A stretch of DNA of 64,000 nucleotides from Streptomyces sp. NBC_01460 (GTDB taxonomy: Bacteria; Actinomycetota; Actinomycetes; Streptomycetales; Streptomycetaceae): contig NZ_CP109473.1 of the NCBI RefSeq assembly GCF_036227405.1, positions 2,108,001-2,172,000 of the forward strand, read 5' to 3'. Below the pieces are notes generated by a model. That model had not been told where the DNA came from. It saw only the letters and a program-made list of their open reading frames with translations, and ran no database searches. Each line of letters starts with the position of its first letter. Positions within the stretch are counted from its first letter, which is position 1. This document shows, piece after piece, positions 20,001 to 27,981 of the stretch. Both the position numbers and the translations under genes were made by a program.

Positions 20001-21090
20001 CGTCCTTGAGCGCGCCTGCCGGCCGGCGCACGACCGGGGGCAGGGAGGAGACGGCCTGCCGGGTCTCGCCGGTCACCAGCACGGTGCCGTCGGCGCTCGA
20101 CGTGAGGTCCATCTTCGTGAGGGTGCCGGTGGCGAGCGTGCTCCGGGCGCCCTTCCCGGTCTTCACGGCGGCCGCGTCGACCCGCATGACGGCGCCGTCC
20201 CCGGCGGCTGCCTCCCCGGTCCTCGCCGGAGCCGCGGTCCGGTCGAGGTAGACGAGGCCCCCGTCCCGGTCCGCCTTCAGCTGGAAGGGGACGCGCCGGG
20301 TGAGGGCGACGGTCCTGCGCGTGCCCTTCCCGTCGATGCGGACGAGCCGGTTCCCGTCGGCCGCGACGACGTCGTCGCCGTACGGCACGGCCGAGGTCAC
20401 CTGGCCGGCCAGCGCCAGCGGTCCGGCGGCCTTGCCCGTCGCCGCGTCCACCCGGATGATCCGGGTCTCGTTGCGCGCGGAACGGTCGTCGGCGAACTGC
20501 GAGAACACCGCCGTCTCGTCCGTGCCGCATCCCGGTGAGAAGTAGGCCAGGGACGCCTGGAAGGGGAGTTTGGTGACCTTCCCCGTGGCCAGCTCCACGA
20601 CGGCCGTGAACGCGCCGCGCGACATGAGCTGCTGGTCGTTGGTGAAGGTGCGGGGTGCGTACGCGACCACGGCGCGCTTGCCGGAACCGGTGACGCAGAC
20701 GTTGCCGATCCAGCTGTCGGCCTCGAAGCCCGGCTCGGCCAGGGTGGCCGCCGTGTGCCAGGCGTAGCCGTCCGCGCGTGCGGCGGTCAGCAGGTGGAAC
20801 CCGCTGGCGTCACCGGAGGTGCTCCACGCGAGGTCGTCGGACGCGGTGTACGTCGCGCCGAGCACGGCGGCGCGCCGTTCCTCCGGTACGGCGGCCGGCC
20901 GCTCGGAGTCGTCGGCCCCGGCCTTCTCGCCGGTCCGGCCCTGGACCGCCCCTGGGGGCGCCTTCGGCTCCGGTGCGGCGTTCGCTCCTGCGGGGAGCGC
21001 GGCGATCAGCGCTGCGGCGGTGGCGAGTACGACGGTGGTGCGGACGGCTCTGCTGCGGTGCCTGCGGCCCGTCTGCGGCCTGGGTCTCAT
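17050..21090 (-). CDS. Large secreted multidomain protein: lysozyme-like region, golvesin-like domain and SGNH hydrolase
   Basis: A 1346-aa exoprotein. Residues 1-38 form a signal peptide (basic start, hydrophobic core, cleavage after AGANA). Residues about 60-450 have short blocks ending in TVALTRR- and VLVTAAG-like strands that look like a beta-propeller. Residues about 500-720 look lysozyme/transglycosylase-like, with a candidate catalytic E542 (TAQESNMWQA) and the GYGITQV segment (590-596). A golvesin C-terminal-like region follows (FTFAASGGFYPGKIDLHQIG onward). The C-terminus is an SGNH hydrolase with S1033 (LGDSYTSGEG), N1147 (LGGNDGG) and H1321 (ESFHPK). Cell-wall or polysaccharide processing is inferred. 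The ATG at 21090 follows GGGAGG. Confidence 0.85.
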   Translation of the reverse strand: MRPRPQTGRRHRSRAVRTTVVLATAAALIAALPAGANAAPEPKAPPGAVQGRTGEKAGADDSERPAAVPEERRAAVLGATYTASDDLAWSTSGDASGFHLLTAARADGYAWHTAATLAEPGFEADSWIGNVCVTGSGKRAVVAYAPRTFTNDQQLMSRGAFTAVVELATGKVTKLPFQASLAYFSPGCGTDETAVFSQFADDRSARNETRIIRVDAATGKAAGPLALAGQVTSAVPYGDDVVAADGNRLVRIDGKGTRRTVALTRRVPFQLKADRDGGLVYLDRTAAPARTGEAAAGDGAVMRVDAAAVKTGKGARSTLATGTLTKMDLTSSADGTVLVTGETRQAVSSLPPVVRRPAGALKDAHASTDGKVLVTAAGWSGDGTHPARAGETGAERTALIDLKDLGTGRTVALETRPGGAPHQDAGQKLSPALRGVATTAPGTRSASLAAAADPHNPVEEERTCAVARGDVRQQAFQPTPRQVEWAVDQAISNNLNKLVSRPANWKDTGVGSYAPQQLFPLDSLTGGGQIPAQVMLGITAQESNMWQATRYAVPGVTANSLIGNYYGTSYNADGEIPDPWAIDWAESDCGYGITQVTDNMRKSDTGWSSLQQKAVAVDYTANIAAGVNILIEKWNQTKAGGMTIANGDPKYLESWFFALWAYNSGFYPEADASKNKGKWGLGFTNNPANPLWKANRTPFLENAGGTDDYSHAAHPQDWPYQEKVLGWAARPISALFKPGDMQAGYRPAWWTTIPDRTALKPPESLFCTSANECDPSKIGPNDSNDPGMGACTRTDLYCWWNKSIPATTWKNCAVGVCGNAIHRFDNTYPEQPDENSYAPRCSGGVPSDALVIDDVPNGVRPSGSANRCPSAVSSAGSFEFTFAASGGFYPGKIDLHQIGAGYSNHFWFTHSRETGTTDANRLSTTGTWKLGKALNGWSRVMVHIPDHGAHTQQAKYEIDTGSGTFTRTRYVNQKIKANTWVSLGVYNMSGTPRVRLGSQTEDGDGSEDVAWDAVAFQPLAAKPKHIVAVLGDSYTSGEGAGDYSPESDADHGTDRWNACRRSDNAWSRKVVLPGTSTPLGQLSDDWSSTAELGFVACSGAMTRNVWNGPFDADSQSFGEGQFKEINQVNSGVLTPETTLVMLTLGGNDGGGFTNAMMDCAGIGTNCNEDPNFLTKYKGIVDQTMIPNLSSTLSDIALKAPNAQIVLMGYPELLSRTVKCAGSLYYMMPEVAALAELVNHADTEQEKLVGQLKTGGMKIAYANPVDAFVGHAGCDDPEWINKIVIGPNGDGDFHQGDPVTKVTGSCTADWLPEECLSRESFHPKSDGTTGYANVMKSRLTALGYTGS

Positions 21091-21239
21091 GCTGGCGGCC
21101 TCCCGTTACGGTACGTGGTGTGCGCGCAGATGATGACTCATGGGCATCTCGCGCCACTCTCGGCGCACGTGTCACGAAACGGCGGATCCAACTCCGCTTC
21201 TCCTCACGGGCGGCACGGGGCCGGCGGCCCCACGGGAAA

Positions 21240-21270
21240 GGGCCGGACCGCGGTACGCGCGGCCCGGCCC
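21240..21270 (-). terminator. Terminator after the first lipase copy
   Basis: A 13-bp stem with one A-C mismatch (GGGCCGGACCGCG with CGCGGCCCGGCCC, loop GTACG) lies 15 nt after the stop codon. It resembles the terminator after the second copy, supporting duplication of the whole unit. Confidence 0.7.
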
Positions 21271-21284
21271 CTGCTCCCCCGTGG

Positions 21285-22220
21285 TCAGGAGGTGTGCGGG
21301 CAGGTGCCCCTGTACTCGGCGATGGTCAGGCTCGTCGAGGGCAGCGGGCAGAGGAACTGCTCGTAGCGGGTGTCGTTGTCGATGAACCGCTTCAGCCACG
21401 AGATGCTGTACTTCGCGATCGTCGTGTTCGAGGTGTTCGGGGTGAAGTGCGTGGCACCCCGCAGCTCCAGGTACGCCTTGTCCAGCGAGCTCGGCAGGGA
21501 GTTGTAGAAGGGGCCGGAGTGCGTGGCGACGGGGGCGATCGTGTCGCCGTCGGCGCCGATGACCAGCGTCGGGGTCTTGACCTCGGGCCACGTCTTGTCG
21601 GTGTTCCACCCCGTCAGCGGGATCGCCGCCTGCAGCGAGGGACGGTCCTTTGCCGCCTCGAGCGTGCCGCCACCGCCCATCGAGTGGCCCATCACACCCA
21701 GCCGCGAGGAGTCGACCCGGCTCCGCACCGAACTGCTCCCGGTGAGGTAGTCCAGCGCCGCGAGCAACTGGTCACCACGGCTGGCCGGCTGGTCCACCGT
21801 GGTGTTGGTGTCGATGGTGAACACCACGAAGCCCTGCGAGGCGAGCCGCGGTCCCAGCCACGCGATGCTCGACTCGTAGGCCGTGAAGCCGGGCGAGATG
21901 ACCACCGCGCCGAACGTGCCGTCCGAGGTGGACGTCGGGTAGTAGATCGTCCCGCCGCCGAAGCCTCTGACACTCAGCGAGGACACGGAGGTCTGGGAGG
22001 TGGCGTAGGAGCCGCGGAGCGCCTCGATGCTCGAGTTGCTCGGCGCCGGACCACGCTCGTACGGGTTGTCCGCGGCCTGCGCGCCGCCGGGGACGAGCGC
22101 GGTGAGCAGACCGGCGGTCGCCGCCGCGGCCGCCAGGGCGCCCTTGACGGTGCGGGAGCGGCTCTTCGACGTCCGGTGGCGGCGCGGGGAGATGTCGCCG
22201 GAGGGGAGGTGCTGCTGCAC
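21285..22220 (-). CDS. Secreted lipase/cutinase-like polyester hydrolase, copy 1
   Basis: A 311-aa precursor with a signal peptide cleaved near residue 49 (ALVPGGAQA then ADNPYERG). The mature enzyme closely resembles the Streptomyces exfoliatus lipase and the related PET-hydrolase-like cutinases. The triad is S180 (MGHSMGG), D226 (GADGDTIAP) and H258 (RGATHFTPN), W205 (LTGWN) is the usual substrate-cleft tryptophan, and C291-C307 can form the C-terminal disulfide. Expected substrates are triacylglycerols and aliphatic or aromatic polyesters. The GTG start at 22220 has GAGAGGA upstream. The mature part differs from copy 2 at 10 of about 261 positions. Confidence 0.95.
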   Translation of the reverse strand: MQQHLPSGDISPRRHRTSKSRSRTVKGALAAAAATAGLLTALVPGGAQAADNPYERGPAPSNSSIEALRGSYATSQTSVSSLSVRGFGGGTIYYPTSTSDGTFGAVVISPGFTAYESSIAWLGPRLASQGFVVFTIDTNTTVDQPASRGDQLLAALDYLTGSSSVRSRVDSSRLGVMGHSMGGGGTLEAAKDRPSLQAAIPLTGWNTDKTWPEVKTPTLVIGADGDTIAPVATHSGPFYNSLPSSLDKAYLELRGATHFTPNTSNTTIAKYSISWLKRFIDNDTRYEQFLCPLPSTSLTIAEYRGTCPHTS

Positions 22221-22424
22221 GGGGATTCCTCTCGGTTGTGGCTCCACCGCACCGTGGCAGCCGGGGCCCGTCGTCCTGGGGGCCTTCGGGGGTGCCGCGT
22301 CGGTAGCGCCGTCGTTCCTTGGGGGTCTGTCGCCACTGTCGCGGTGCGCCCCCCGCACGGGTATCGGCGAGATCGCCGGTCTTCGCCTCAGCCCTCGCCA
22401 CCGGCGGGGGTGCCGACAGCGCGA

Positions 22425-22455
22425 AGGGCCGGACCGCGTGACGCGGTCCGGCCCT
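22425..22455 (-). terminator. Terminator after the second lipase copy
   Basis: A perfect 14-bp stem (AGGGCCGGACCGCG with CGCGGTCCGGCCCT, loop TGA) lies 13 nt after the stop of copy 2. It separates the two lipase transcripts. Confidence 0.8.
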
Positions 22456-22467
22456 GGTCCTCCGTGG

Positions 22468-23400
22468 TCAGGAGGTGTGCGGGCAGGTGCCCTTGTACTC
22501 CGCGATCGTGAGGCTGGTCGACGGCAGCGGGCAGAGGAACTGCTCGTAGCGGGTGTCGTTGTCGATGAACCGCTTCAGCCACGAGATGCTGTACTTCGCG
22601 ATCGTCGTGTTGGAGCTGTTCGGGGTGAAGTGGGTGGCTCCCCGGAGCTCCAGGTACGCCTTGTCCAGCGAGCTGGGGAGCGAGTTGTAGAACGGCTCCG
22701 AGTGCGTGGCGACGGGGGCGACGGTGTCGCCGTCGGCGCCGATGACCAGCGTCGGGGTCTTGACCTCGGGCCACGTCTTGTCGGTGTTCCACCCTGTCAG
22801 CGGGATCGCCGCCTGCAGCGAGGGACGGTCCTTTGCCGCCTCGAGCGTGCCGCCACCGCCCATCGAGTGGCCCATGACCCCGAGTCGTGAGGAGTCGATC
22901 CGGCTCTTCACCGAGCTGCTCCCGGTGAGGTAGTCCAGCGCGGCGAGCAGCTGGTCACCGCGGCTGGCCGGCTGGTCCGAGGTGGTGTTGGTGTCGATGG
23001 TGAACACCACGAAGCCCTGCGAGGCGAGGCGGGGGCCCAGCCACGCGATGCTCGACTGGTAGGCGGTGAAGCCGGGCGAGATCACGACCGCGCCGAACGT
23101 GCCGTCCGAGGTGGACGTCGGGTAGTAGATCGTCCCGCCGCCGAAGCCGCGGACGCTCAGCGAGGAGACGGTCGTCTGCGACGTGGCGTACGAACCGCGG
23201 CTGGCCTCGATGCTCGAGTTGCTCGGCGCCGGACCACGCTCGTACGGATTGTCCGCGGCCTGCGCGCCGGGCATCAGCGCCGTGACGAGGCCGGCCGTCG
23301 CGGCGGCCGCGGCCACGGCGAACCTGAGGGTGCGGGAGCGGCTCTTCGACATCCGGTGGCGGCGCGGGGAGGTGTCGCCGGAGGGGAGGTGCTGCTGCAC
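22468..23400 (-). CDS. Secreted lipase/cutinase-like polyester hydrolase, copy 2
   Basis: A 310-aa precursor, tandem paralogue of the gene at 21285. Signal-peptide cleavage is expected after MPGAQA. The triad is S179, D225 and H257. Differences from copy 1 in the mature region include A-S-R for A-L-R near the N-terminus, YQSSI for YESSI, TTSDQ for TTVDQ, HSEPF for HSGPF and YKGTC for YRGTC; YQSSI and the two conserved loops are closer to the well-studied S. exfoliatus enzyme as I remember it. The GTG at 23400 was chosen by analogy with copy 1; an ATG at residue 17 is possible. Catalytic machinery is intact in both copies. Confidence 0.95.
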   Translation of the reverse strand: MQQHLPSGDTSPRRHRMSKSRSRTLRFAVAAAAATAGLVTALMPGAQAADNPYERGPAPSNSSIEASRGSYATSQTTVSSLSVRGFGGGTIYYPTSTSDGTFGAVVISPGFTAYQSSIAWLGPRLASQGFVVFTIDTNTTSDQPASRGDQLLAALDYLTGSSSVKSRIDSSRLGVMGHSMGGGGTLEAAKDRPSLQAAIPLTGWNTDKTWPEVKTPTLVIGADGDTVAPVATHSEPFYNSLPSSLDKAYLELRGATHFTPNSSNTTIAKYSISWLKRFIDNDTRYEQFLCPLPSTSLTIAEYKGTCPHTS

Positions 23401-23484
23401 GAGGGGGGATCCTCTCGGTTGTGGCGAACCACACCACGGCAGCCGGGGCCCGTCGTCCGGGGCCTTCGGGGGGAGCACCGCGTG

Positions 23485-23513
23485 GTGGCGCCGTCATTCG
23501 TTGACGGCGCCAC
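23485..23513 (-). terminator. Terminator of the his operon
   Basis: A perfect 12-bp stem (GTGGCGCCGTCA with TGACGGCGCCAC, 5-nt loop) is placed 75 nt after the hisF stop and upstream of the second lipase gene. It probably ends the histidine transcript; no T-tract follows. Confidence 0.6.
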
Positions 23514-23587
23514 TCTGGTGGCGCGCACACCCCGCGGACATCGGCGAGATCGCCGGTCTTCGGGACCGGAGCGCTCCCCCGCCGGGG

Positions 23588-24343
23588 TCAGCGAACCGGG
23601 TGCCCGGCCTCGCGCAGAGCGCCCTTGACCTCGGAGATCCGCAGGTCACCGAAGTGGAAGACGGACGCGGCGAGCACCGCGTCGGCGCCCGCGCCGACGG
23701 CGGGCGCGAAGTCCTCGAGCCGGCCGGCACCGCCGGACGCGATGACGGGGACCGTGACATGGGCCCGTACCGCCTCGATCATCTCGGTGTCGTAGCCGTC
23801 CTTGGTGCCGTCGGCGTCCATCGAGTTGAGCAGGATCTCGCCGGCGCCGAGCTCGGCCGCCCGGTGCGCCCACTCGACGGCGTCGATGCCGGTGCCCTTG
23901 CGGCCTCCGTGGGTCGTCACCTCGAAGGTGCCCTCGGGGGTGCGGCGGGCGTCGACGGAGAGCACGAGCACCTGGCGCCCGAACCGTTCGGCGATCTCGC
24001 GGATGAGGTCGGGGCGTGCGATGGCCGCGGTGTTGACCCCGACCTTGTCGGCCCCGGCGCGCAGCAGCTTGTCGACGTCGTCGGGGGTGCGGACCCCGCC
24101 GCCGACGGTGAGCGGGATGAAGACCTGCTCGGCGGTGCGGCGCACCACGTCGTACGTCGTCTCCCGGTCACCGCTGGAGGCGGTGATGTCGAGGAAGGTC
24201 AGCTCGTCGGCGCCCTCGGCGTCGTACAGCTTCGCCATCTCGACGGGGTCGCCCGCGTCGCGCAGGTTCTGGAAGTTGACGCCCTTGACGACGCGGCCCT
24301 TGTCGACGTCCAGGCAGGGGATGACGCGTACGGCGAGAGTCAT
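23588..24343 (-). CDS. hisF: Imidazole glycerol phosphate synthase, cyclase subunit
   Basis: HisF uses ammonia from HisH to convert PRFAR to imidazole glycerol phosphate and AICAR. The 251-aa TIM barrel has its catalytic acids at D12 (IPCLDVDKG) and D131 (LSVDARR), and phosphate loops VGGGVRT and [11 protein letters not shown]. Length is standard. Its ATG overlaps the ridA stop by 4 nt (ATGA). It is the final gene of the his operon; a hairpin follows. Confidence 0.98.
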   Translation of the reverse strand: MTLAVRVIPCLDVDKGRVVKGVNFQNLRDAGDPVEMAKLYDAEGADELTFLDITASSGDRETTYDVVRRTAEQVFIPLTVGGGVRTPDDVDKLLRAGADKVGVNTAAIARPDLIREIAERFGRQVLVLSVDARRTPEGTFEVTTHGGRKGTGIDAVEWAHRAAELGAGEILLNSMDADGTKDGYDTEMIEAVRAHVTVPVIASGGAGRLEDFAPAVGAGADAVLAASVFHFGDLRISEVKGALREAGHPVR

Positions 24344-24738
24344 CGCTCACCTGCCCGGTAGGCCTCGACCTCGACCTCGACGACCAGGGAAGGGTCGACG
24401 AAGCCGGACACGATGATCATGGAGGCGGCGGGGCGGACGTCGTCGAAGAGCTCCTTGTGGGCGCGGCCCACCTCGTCGACGTCCCGGGCGTGGGTGATGT
24501 ACATCCGGGTGCGGACGACGTCCTCGCGGCCGAGTCCGACCTGCTTCAGGGCGTCGACCGCGGCCTGGAACGAGGCGACGGCCTGCTCGTACGGACCGCC
24601 CGCGGAGATCTCGCCGTTGACCACGGACGTGCAGCCGGAGACCAGCACGAGCCCGTTCGGCAGCCGCACCGCACGGGAGTAGCCGAACTTCTCCTCCCAG
24701 GGTCCGCCCGAGGAGACGCGGCGTACGGAGTCCGTCAT
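24340..24738 (-). CDS. RidA/YjgF family protein
   Basis: A 132-aa RidA-like protein inserted between priA and hisF, overlapping both by 4 nt. RidA proteins hydrolyse reactive enamine/imine intermediates released by PLP enzymes. Visible family features are [47 protein letters not shown] and the [10 protein letters not shown] stretch containing the arginine usually required for deamination, followed by VEVEVEAYR. Whether this member is catalytic is not proved. The operon position suggests a housekeeping role for histidine-pathway intermediates or HisC. Confidence 0.9.
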   Translation of the reverse strand: MTDSVRRVSSGGPWEEKFGYSRAVRLPNGLVLVSGCTSVVNGEISAGGPYEQAVASFQAAVDALKQVGLGREDVVRTRMYITHARDVDEVGRAHKELFDDVRPAASMIIVSGFVDPSLVVEVEVEAYRAGER

Positions 24739-25460
24739 CCGGCGACCGCCTTGAGCGCCTCTTCCAGGGTGAACGCCTTGGCGTACAGCGCCTTGCCGAC
24801 GATGGCGCCCTCGACGCCCTCGGGGACGAGCAGGGAGATCGCGCGCAGGTCGGCGAGCGAGGAGACGCCGCCGGAGGCGACGACGGGCTTGTCGGTGGCG
24901 GCGCAGACGTCCCGCAGGAGCGCCAGGTTGGGGCCCTCCAGCGTGCCGTCCTTGGCGATGTCGGTCACGACGTAGCGGGCGCAGCCCTCGGAGTCGAGGC
25001 GGGCGAGCGTCTCGTAGAGGTCGCCGCCGTCGCGGGTCCAGCCGCGGCCGCGCAGCGTCGTGCCGCGGACGTCGAGGCCGACGGCGATCTTGTCGCCGTG
25101 CTCGGCGATGACCTTGGCGACCCACTCGGGGGTCTCCAGGGCGGCGGTGCCGAGGTTGACCCGGCGGCAGCCGGTGGCGAGGGCGGCCTCCAGCGAGGCG
25201 TCGTCGCGGATACCGCCGGAGAGCTCGACCTTGATGTCCATGGCGCCGGCCACCTCGGCGATCAGCGCACGGTTGTCGCCGGTGCCGAAGGCCGCGTCCA
25301 GGTCGACGAGGTGCAGCCACTCGGCGCCGGAGCTCTGCCAGGCGAGGGCCGCCTCGAGCGGCGAGCCGTAGGAGGTCTCGGAGCCGGATTCGCCGTGCAC
25401 GAGGCGGACGGCCTGGCCGTCGCGGACGTCTACGGCGGGGAGCAGTTCAAGCTTCGGCAT
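24735..25460 (-). CDS. priA: Bifunctional HisA/TrpF isomerase PriA
   Basis: A 241-aa phosphoribosyl isomerase. In actinobacteria PriA performs the HisA step and also the TrpF step (PRA to CdRP). Residues match those known from PriA: D11 and R19 ([14 protein letters not shown]), W141 (RGWTRDGG) and D171 ([13 protein letters not shown]). No separate trpF was found among the trp genes of this window, which supports the dual function. The ATG at 25460 shares one base with the hisH stop (TAATG), and the gene overlaps ridA by 4 nt. Confidence 0.95.
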   Translation of the reverse strand: MPKLELLPAVDVRDGQAVRLVHGESGSETSYGSPLEAALAWQSSGAEWLHLVDLDAAFGTGDNRALIAEVAGAMDIKVELSGGIRDDASLEAALATGCRRVNLGTAALETPEWVAKVIAEHGDKIAVGLDVRGTTLRGRGWTRDGGDLYETLARLDSEGCARYVVTDIAKDGTLEGPNLALLRDVCAATDKPVVASGGVSSLADLRAISLLVPEGVEGAIVGKALYAKAFTLEEALKAVAG

Positions 25461-26101
25461 TACAGCGTCTCGATCCAGTTGGTCAGCAGCTGGGCGCCGG
25501 CATCGCCGGACTTCTCGGGGTGGAACTGGGTGGCCCACAGCGCGCCGTTCTCCACGGCGGCCACGAACCGCTCTCCGTGCGTGGCCCAGGTGACCTTGGG
25601 GGCACGGATCTTGGCGTTGGTCACTTCGAGGGACCAGTCGTGCGCCGCGTAGGAGTGCACGAAGTAGTAGCGGGACTCGGGGTCCAGGCCCGCGAAGAGC
25701 CGGGAGTCCTCCGGGGCTTCGACGGTGTTCCAGCCCATGTGCGGGACGACGTCGGCCTTCAGCGGTCCGACGGTGCCGGGCCACTCGTCGAGGCCCTCCG
25801 TCTCGACGCCGTGCTCGATGCCGCGCTCGAACAGGATCTGCATCCCTACGCAGATGCCCATGACGGGACGGCCGCCGGACAGCCTGCGCCCGATGATCCA
25901 CTCGCCGCGCGCCTCCTTCAGGCCGGCCATGCAGGCCGAGAAGGCACCGACGCCGGGGACGAGCAGCCCGTCGGCGTTCATCGCGGTGTCGAAGTCACGG
26001 GTGATCTCCACGTCCCCGCCGACGTGGGCGAGGGCTCGCTCGGCGGAACGGACGTTGCCGAAGCCGTAGTCGAAGACGACGATCTTCTTCTTGTCGCTCA
26101 C
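25460..26101 (-). CDS. hisH: Imidazole glycerol phosphate synthase, glutaminase subunit
   Basis: HisH releases ammonia from glutamine for HisF. The 213-aa class I amidotransferase has the nucleophile C84 in [10 protein letters not shown] and the His/Glu pair in [10 protein letters not shown] near the C-terminus, plus VPGVGAF and PHMGWN. It begins 7 nt after the stop of the 55-aa membrane protein and overlaps priA by one base. Confidence 0.98.
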   Translation of the reverse strand: MSDKKKIVVFDYGFGNVRSAERALAHVGGDVEITRDFDTAMNADGLLVPGVGAFSACMAGLKEARGEWIIGRRLSGGRPVMGICVGMQILFERGIEHGVETEGLDEWPGTVGPLKADVVPHMGWNTVEAPEDSRLFAGLDPESRYYFVHSYAAHDWSLEVTNAKIRAPKVTWATHGERFVAAVENGALWATQFHPEKSGDAGAQLLTNWIETL

Positions 26102-26108
26102 GGATTCC

Positions 26109-26276
26109 TCAGCCCCAGAGTCCCTGGATCCGCATGACGCCTGCCACCAGGCACATCACGGAGCCGATCCCGAGGAGCACGACGACGCCCTTGGGCATGC
26201 CCTGCTTCCAGAAGGAGTAGACGCCGCCGGCCAGGAAGAGACCGACGAGGATCAGAACGGTGTTGAGGCCGGTCAC
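26109..26276 (-). CDS. Small his-operon membrane protein
   Basis: A 55-aa protein with two membrane segments (about residues 5-20, [18 protein letters not shown], and 28-48, [19 protein letters not shown]). The GTG at 26276 overlaps the hisB stop by 4 nt (GTGA), so it is translationally coupled to hisB and followed by hisH 7 nt later. I recall similar small membrane proteins at this position in other Streptomyces his operons, but no function. Its tight coupling argues for a real gene. Confidence 0.8.
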   Translation of the reverse strand: MTGLNTVLILVGLFLAGGVYSFWKQGMPKGVVVLLGIGSVMCLVAGVMRIQGLWG

Positions 26277-26866
26277 AGCGCGCCCTTCGTGGACGGAAGG
26301 ATTCCGGCAGCACGCGGGTCGTGCTCGCTGGCGTAGCGCAGGGCGCGGGCCAGGGCCTTGAACTGGCACTCCACGATGTGGTGGGCGTTGCGCCCGTACG
26401 GGACGTGGACGTGCAGGGCGATCTGCGCCTGGGCGACGAAGGACTCCAGGATGTGCCGGGTCATCGTCGTGTCGTACTCGCCGATCATCGGCGCCATCTT
26501 CTCGGGCTCGGTGTGCACGAGGTACGGGCGGCCGGAGAGGTCGACGGTGACCTGGGCGAGCGACTCGTCCAGCGGGACGGTGCAGTTGCCGAAGCGGTAG
26601 ATGCCGACCTTGTCGCCGAGGGCCTGCTTGAAGGCGGCGCCGAGCGCGAGGGCGGTGTCCTCGATGGTGTGGTGCGAGTCGATGTGCAGGTCGCCCTCGG
26701 TCTTGACCGTGAGGTCGAAGAGCCCGTGACGGCCGAGCTGGTCGAGCATGTGGTCGTAGAACCCGACCCCGGTCGCGACATCGACCTTGCCGGTGCCGTC
26801 GAGGTTGATCTCGACGAGCACGGAGGTCTCCTTGGTGGTCCGCTCCACCCTGCCTACGCGGCTCAT
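26273..26866 (-). CDS. hisB: Imidazoleglycerol-phosphate dehydratase
   Basis: HisB dehydrates imidazole glycerol phosphate to imidazole acetol phosphate. The 197-aa monofunctional form lacks a phosphatase domain. The manganese-binding His/Glu motifs are [29 protein letters not shown] and [10 protein letters not shown]. The ATG at 26866 ([14 protein letters not shown]) overlaps the hisC stop by 4 nt. Confidence 0.98.
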   Translation of the reverse strand: MSRVGRVERTTKETSVLVEINLDGTGKVDVATGVGFYDHMLDQLGRHGLFDLTVKTEGDLHIDSHHTIEDTALALGAAFKQALGDKVGIYRFGNCTVPLDESLAQVTVDLSGRPYLVHTEPEKMAPMIGEYDTTMTRHILESFVAQAQIALHVHVPYGRNAHHIVECQFKALARALRYASEHDPRAAGILPSTKGAL

Positions 26867-27981
26867 GCGTCGTGCTCCTTCTTCAGTTCGCGCACCGCAT
26901 CGAGGAACGCGTCGTTCTCTGCCGGGGTTCCCGCGGAGACCCGCAGCCACCCCGGTACGCCGTTGTCCCGGACCAGGACGCCCCGGTCGAGGATCTGCTG
27001 CCAGGCGGTGCGGCTGTCGGCGAAGCGGCCGAACTGGACGAAGTTGGCGTCCGAGTCGGTGACGGCGAAGCCGAGCTCCCGCAGTCCGTCGACCAGCCGG
27101 TCGCGCTCGCTCTTGAGCTGCGCGACGTACCCGAGCAGCGTATCCGTGTGTTCCAGGGCGGCGAGCGCGGTGGCCTGGGTGACGGAGGACAGGTGGTAGG
27201 GCAGCCGCACCAGCTGGACCGCGTCGACGACGGCGGGGGCCGCGGCGAGGTAGCCGAGGCGCAGGCCCGCGGCGCCGAAGGCCTTGGACATGGTGCGCGA
27301 GAGCACCAGGTGGGGGCGGCCCTCGATGAGCGGCAGCAGGGAGGGGTGGTGGCTGAACTCGCCGTACGCCTCGTCCACGACGACCATCGAGGGGCGGGCG
27401 GCCTGGGCGGCGTCGTACAGCGCGAGGACGGTGTCGGCGTCCACGGCGGTGCCGGTGGGGTTGTTGGGCGAGGTGATGAAGACGACCTCGGGCCGGTGCT
27501 CGGCGATGGCCTTCTTCGCGGCCTCGACGTCGATGGTGAAGTCCTCGTTGCGCGGTCCGGAGATCCAGCCGGTGCCGGTGCCGCGGGCGATGAGGGCGTG
27601 CATCGAGTACGAGGGCTCGAAGCCGATCGCGGTGCGCCCGGGTCCGCCGAAGGTCTGCAGCAGCTGCTGGAGGACCTCGTTGGAGCCGTTGGCCGCCCAG
27701 ACGTTGGCCGTGGCGACCTCGTGTCCCGCGGTGCGGGTGAGGTAGCGGGCGAGCTCGGTGCGGAGCTCCACGGCGTCGCGGTCGGGGTAGCGGTTGAGGT
27801 CGCGCGCGGCCTCGCGGACCCGCTCGGCGATGCGGTCGACGAGTGCGTCGGGCAGCGGGTAGGGGTTCTCGTTGGTGTTCAGCCGGACCGGTACGTCGAG
27901 CTGGGGCGCGCCGTACGGGGACTGGCCGCGCAGTTCGTCGCGGATCGGGAGCGCGTCCCAGGCGTTGCTGCTGTTCGTCAC
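26863..27981 (-). CDS. hisC: Histidinol-phosphate aminotransferase
   Basis: HisC transfers the amino group from glutamate to imidazole acetol phosphate. The 372-aa class I/II PLP aminotransferase has its PLP lysine at K233 in [17 protein letters not shown], plus LNTNENPYP at the N-terminus, SPNNPTGT and VVDEAYGEF. The start is GTG at 27981, overlapping the hisD stop by 4 nt. Confidence 0.98.
   Translation of the reverse strand: MTNSSNAWDALPIRDELRGQSPYGAPQLDVPVRLNTNENPYPLPDALVDRIAERVREAARDLNRYPDRDAVELRTELARYLTRTAGHEVATANVWAANGSNEVLQQLLQTFGGPGRTAIGFEPSYSMHALIARGTGTGWISGPRNEDFTIDVEAAKKAIAEHRPEVVFITSPNNPTGTAVDADTVLALYDAAQAARPSMVVVDEAYGEFSHHPSLLPLIEGRPHLVLSRTMSKAFGAAGLRLGYLAAAPAVVDAVQLVRLPYHLSSVTQATALAALEHTDTLLGYVAQLKSERDRLVDGLRELGFAVTDSDANFVQFGRFADSRTAWQQILDRGVLVRDNGVPGWLRVSAGTPAENDAFLDAVRELKKEHDA

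Larger units (their letters stand above)
21285..23420. repeat. Tandem duplication of the lipase gene unit
   Basis: About 950 bp including coding region, 5' leader (GAGAGGA then GTG) and 3' hairpin are repeated in direct orientation about 1180 nt apart. Amino-acid identity of the mature parts is about 96 percent by direct reading. Signal-peptide regions differ more, for example VKGALAA versus LRFAVAA. Confidence 0.85.

Noticed and set aside
16558..20538. Very long plus-strand reading frame (about 1326 codons)
   Set aside because: Antisense shadow of the exoprotein gene caused by high GC at third codon positions; its composition is unlike a protein.
21285..23400. Assembly artefact duplicating the lipase gene
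   Set aside because: Copies differ at multiple coding and non-coding positions, including signal peptides and terminators, which argues for two true loci.
24340..25901. Extended minus frames merging priA and ridA with upstream sequence
   Set aside because: The true starts (24738, 25460) are set by homology and overlap with neighbours; the extensions are other-frame hisH or priA sequence.
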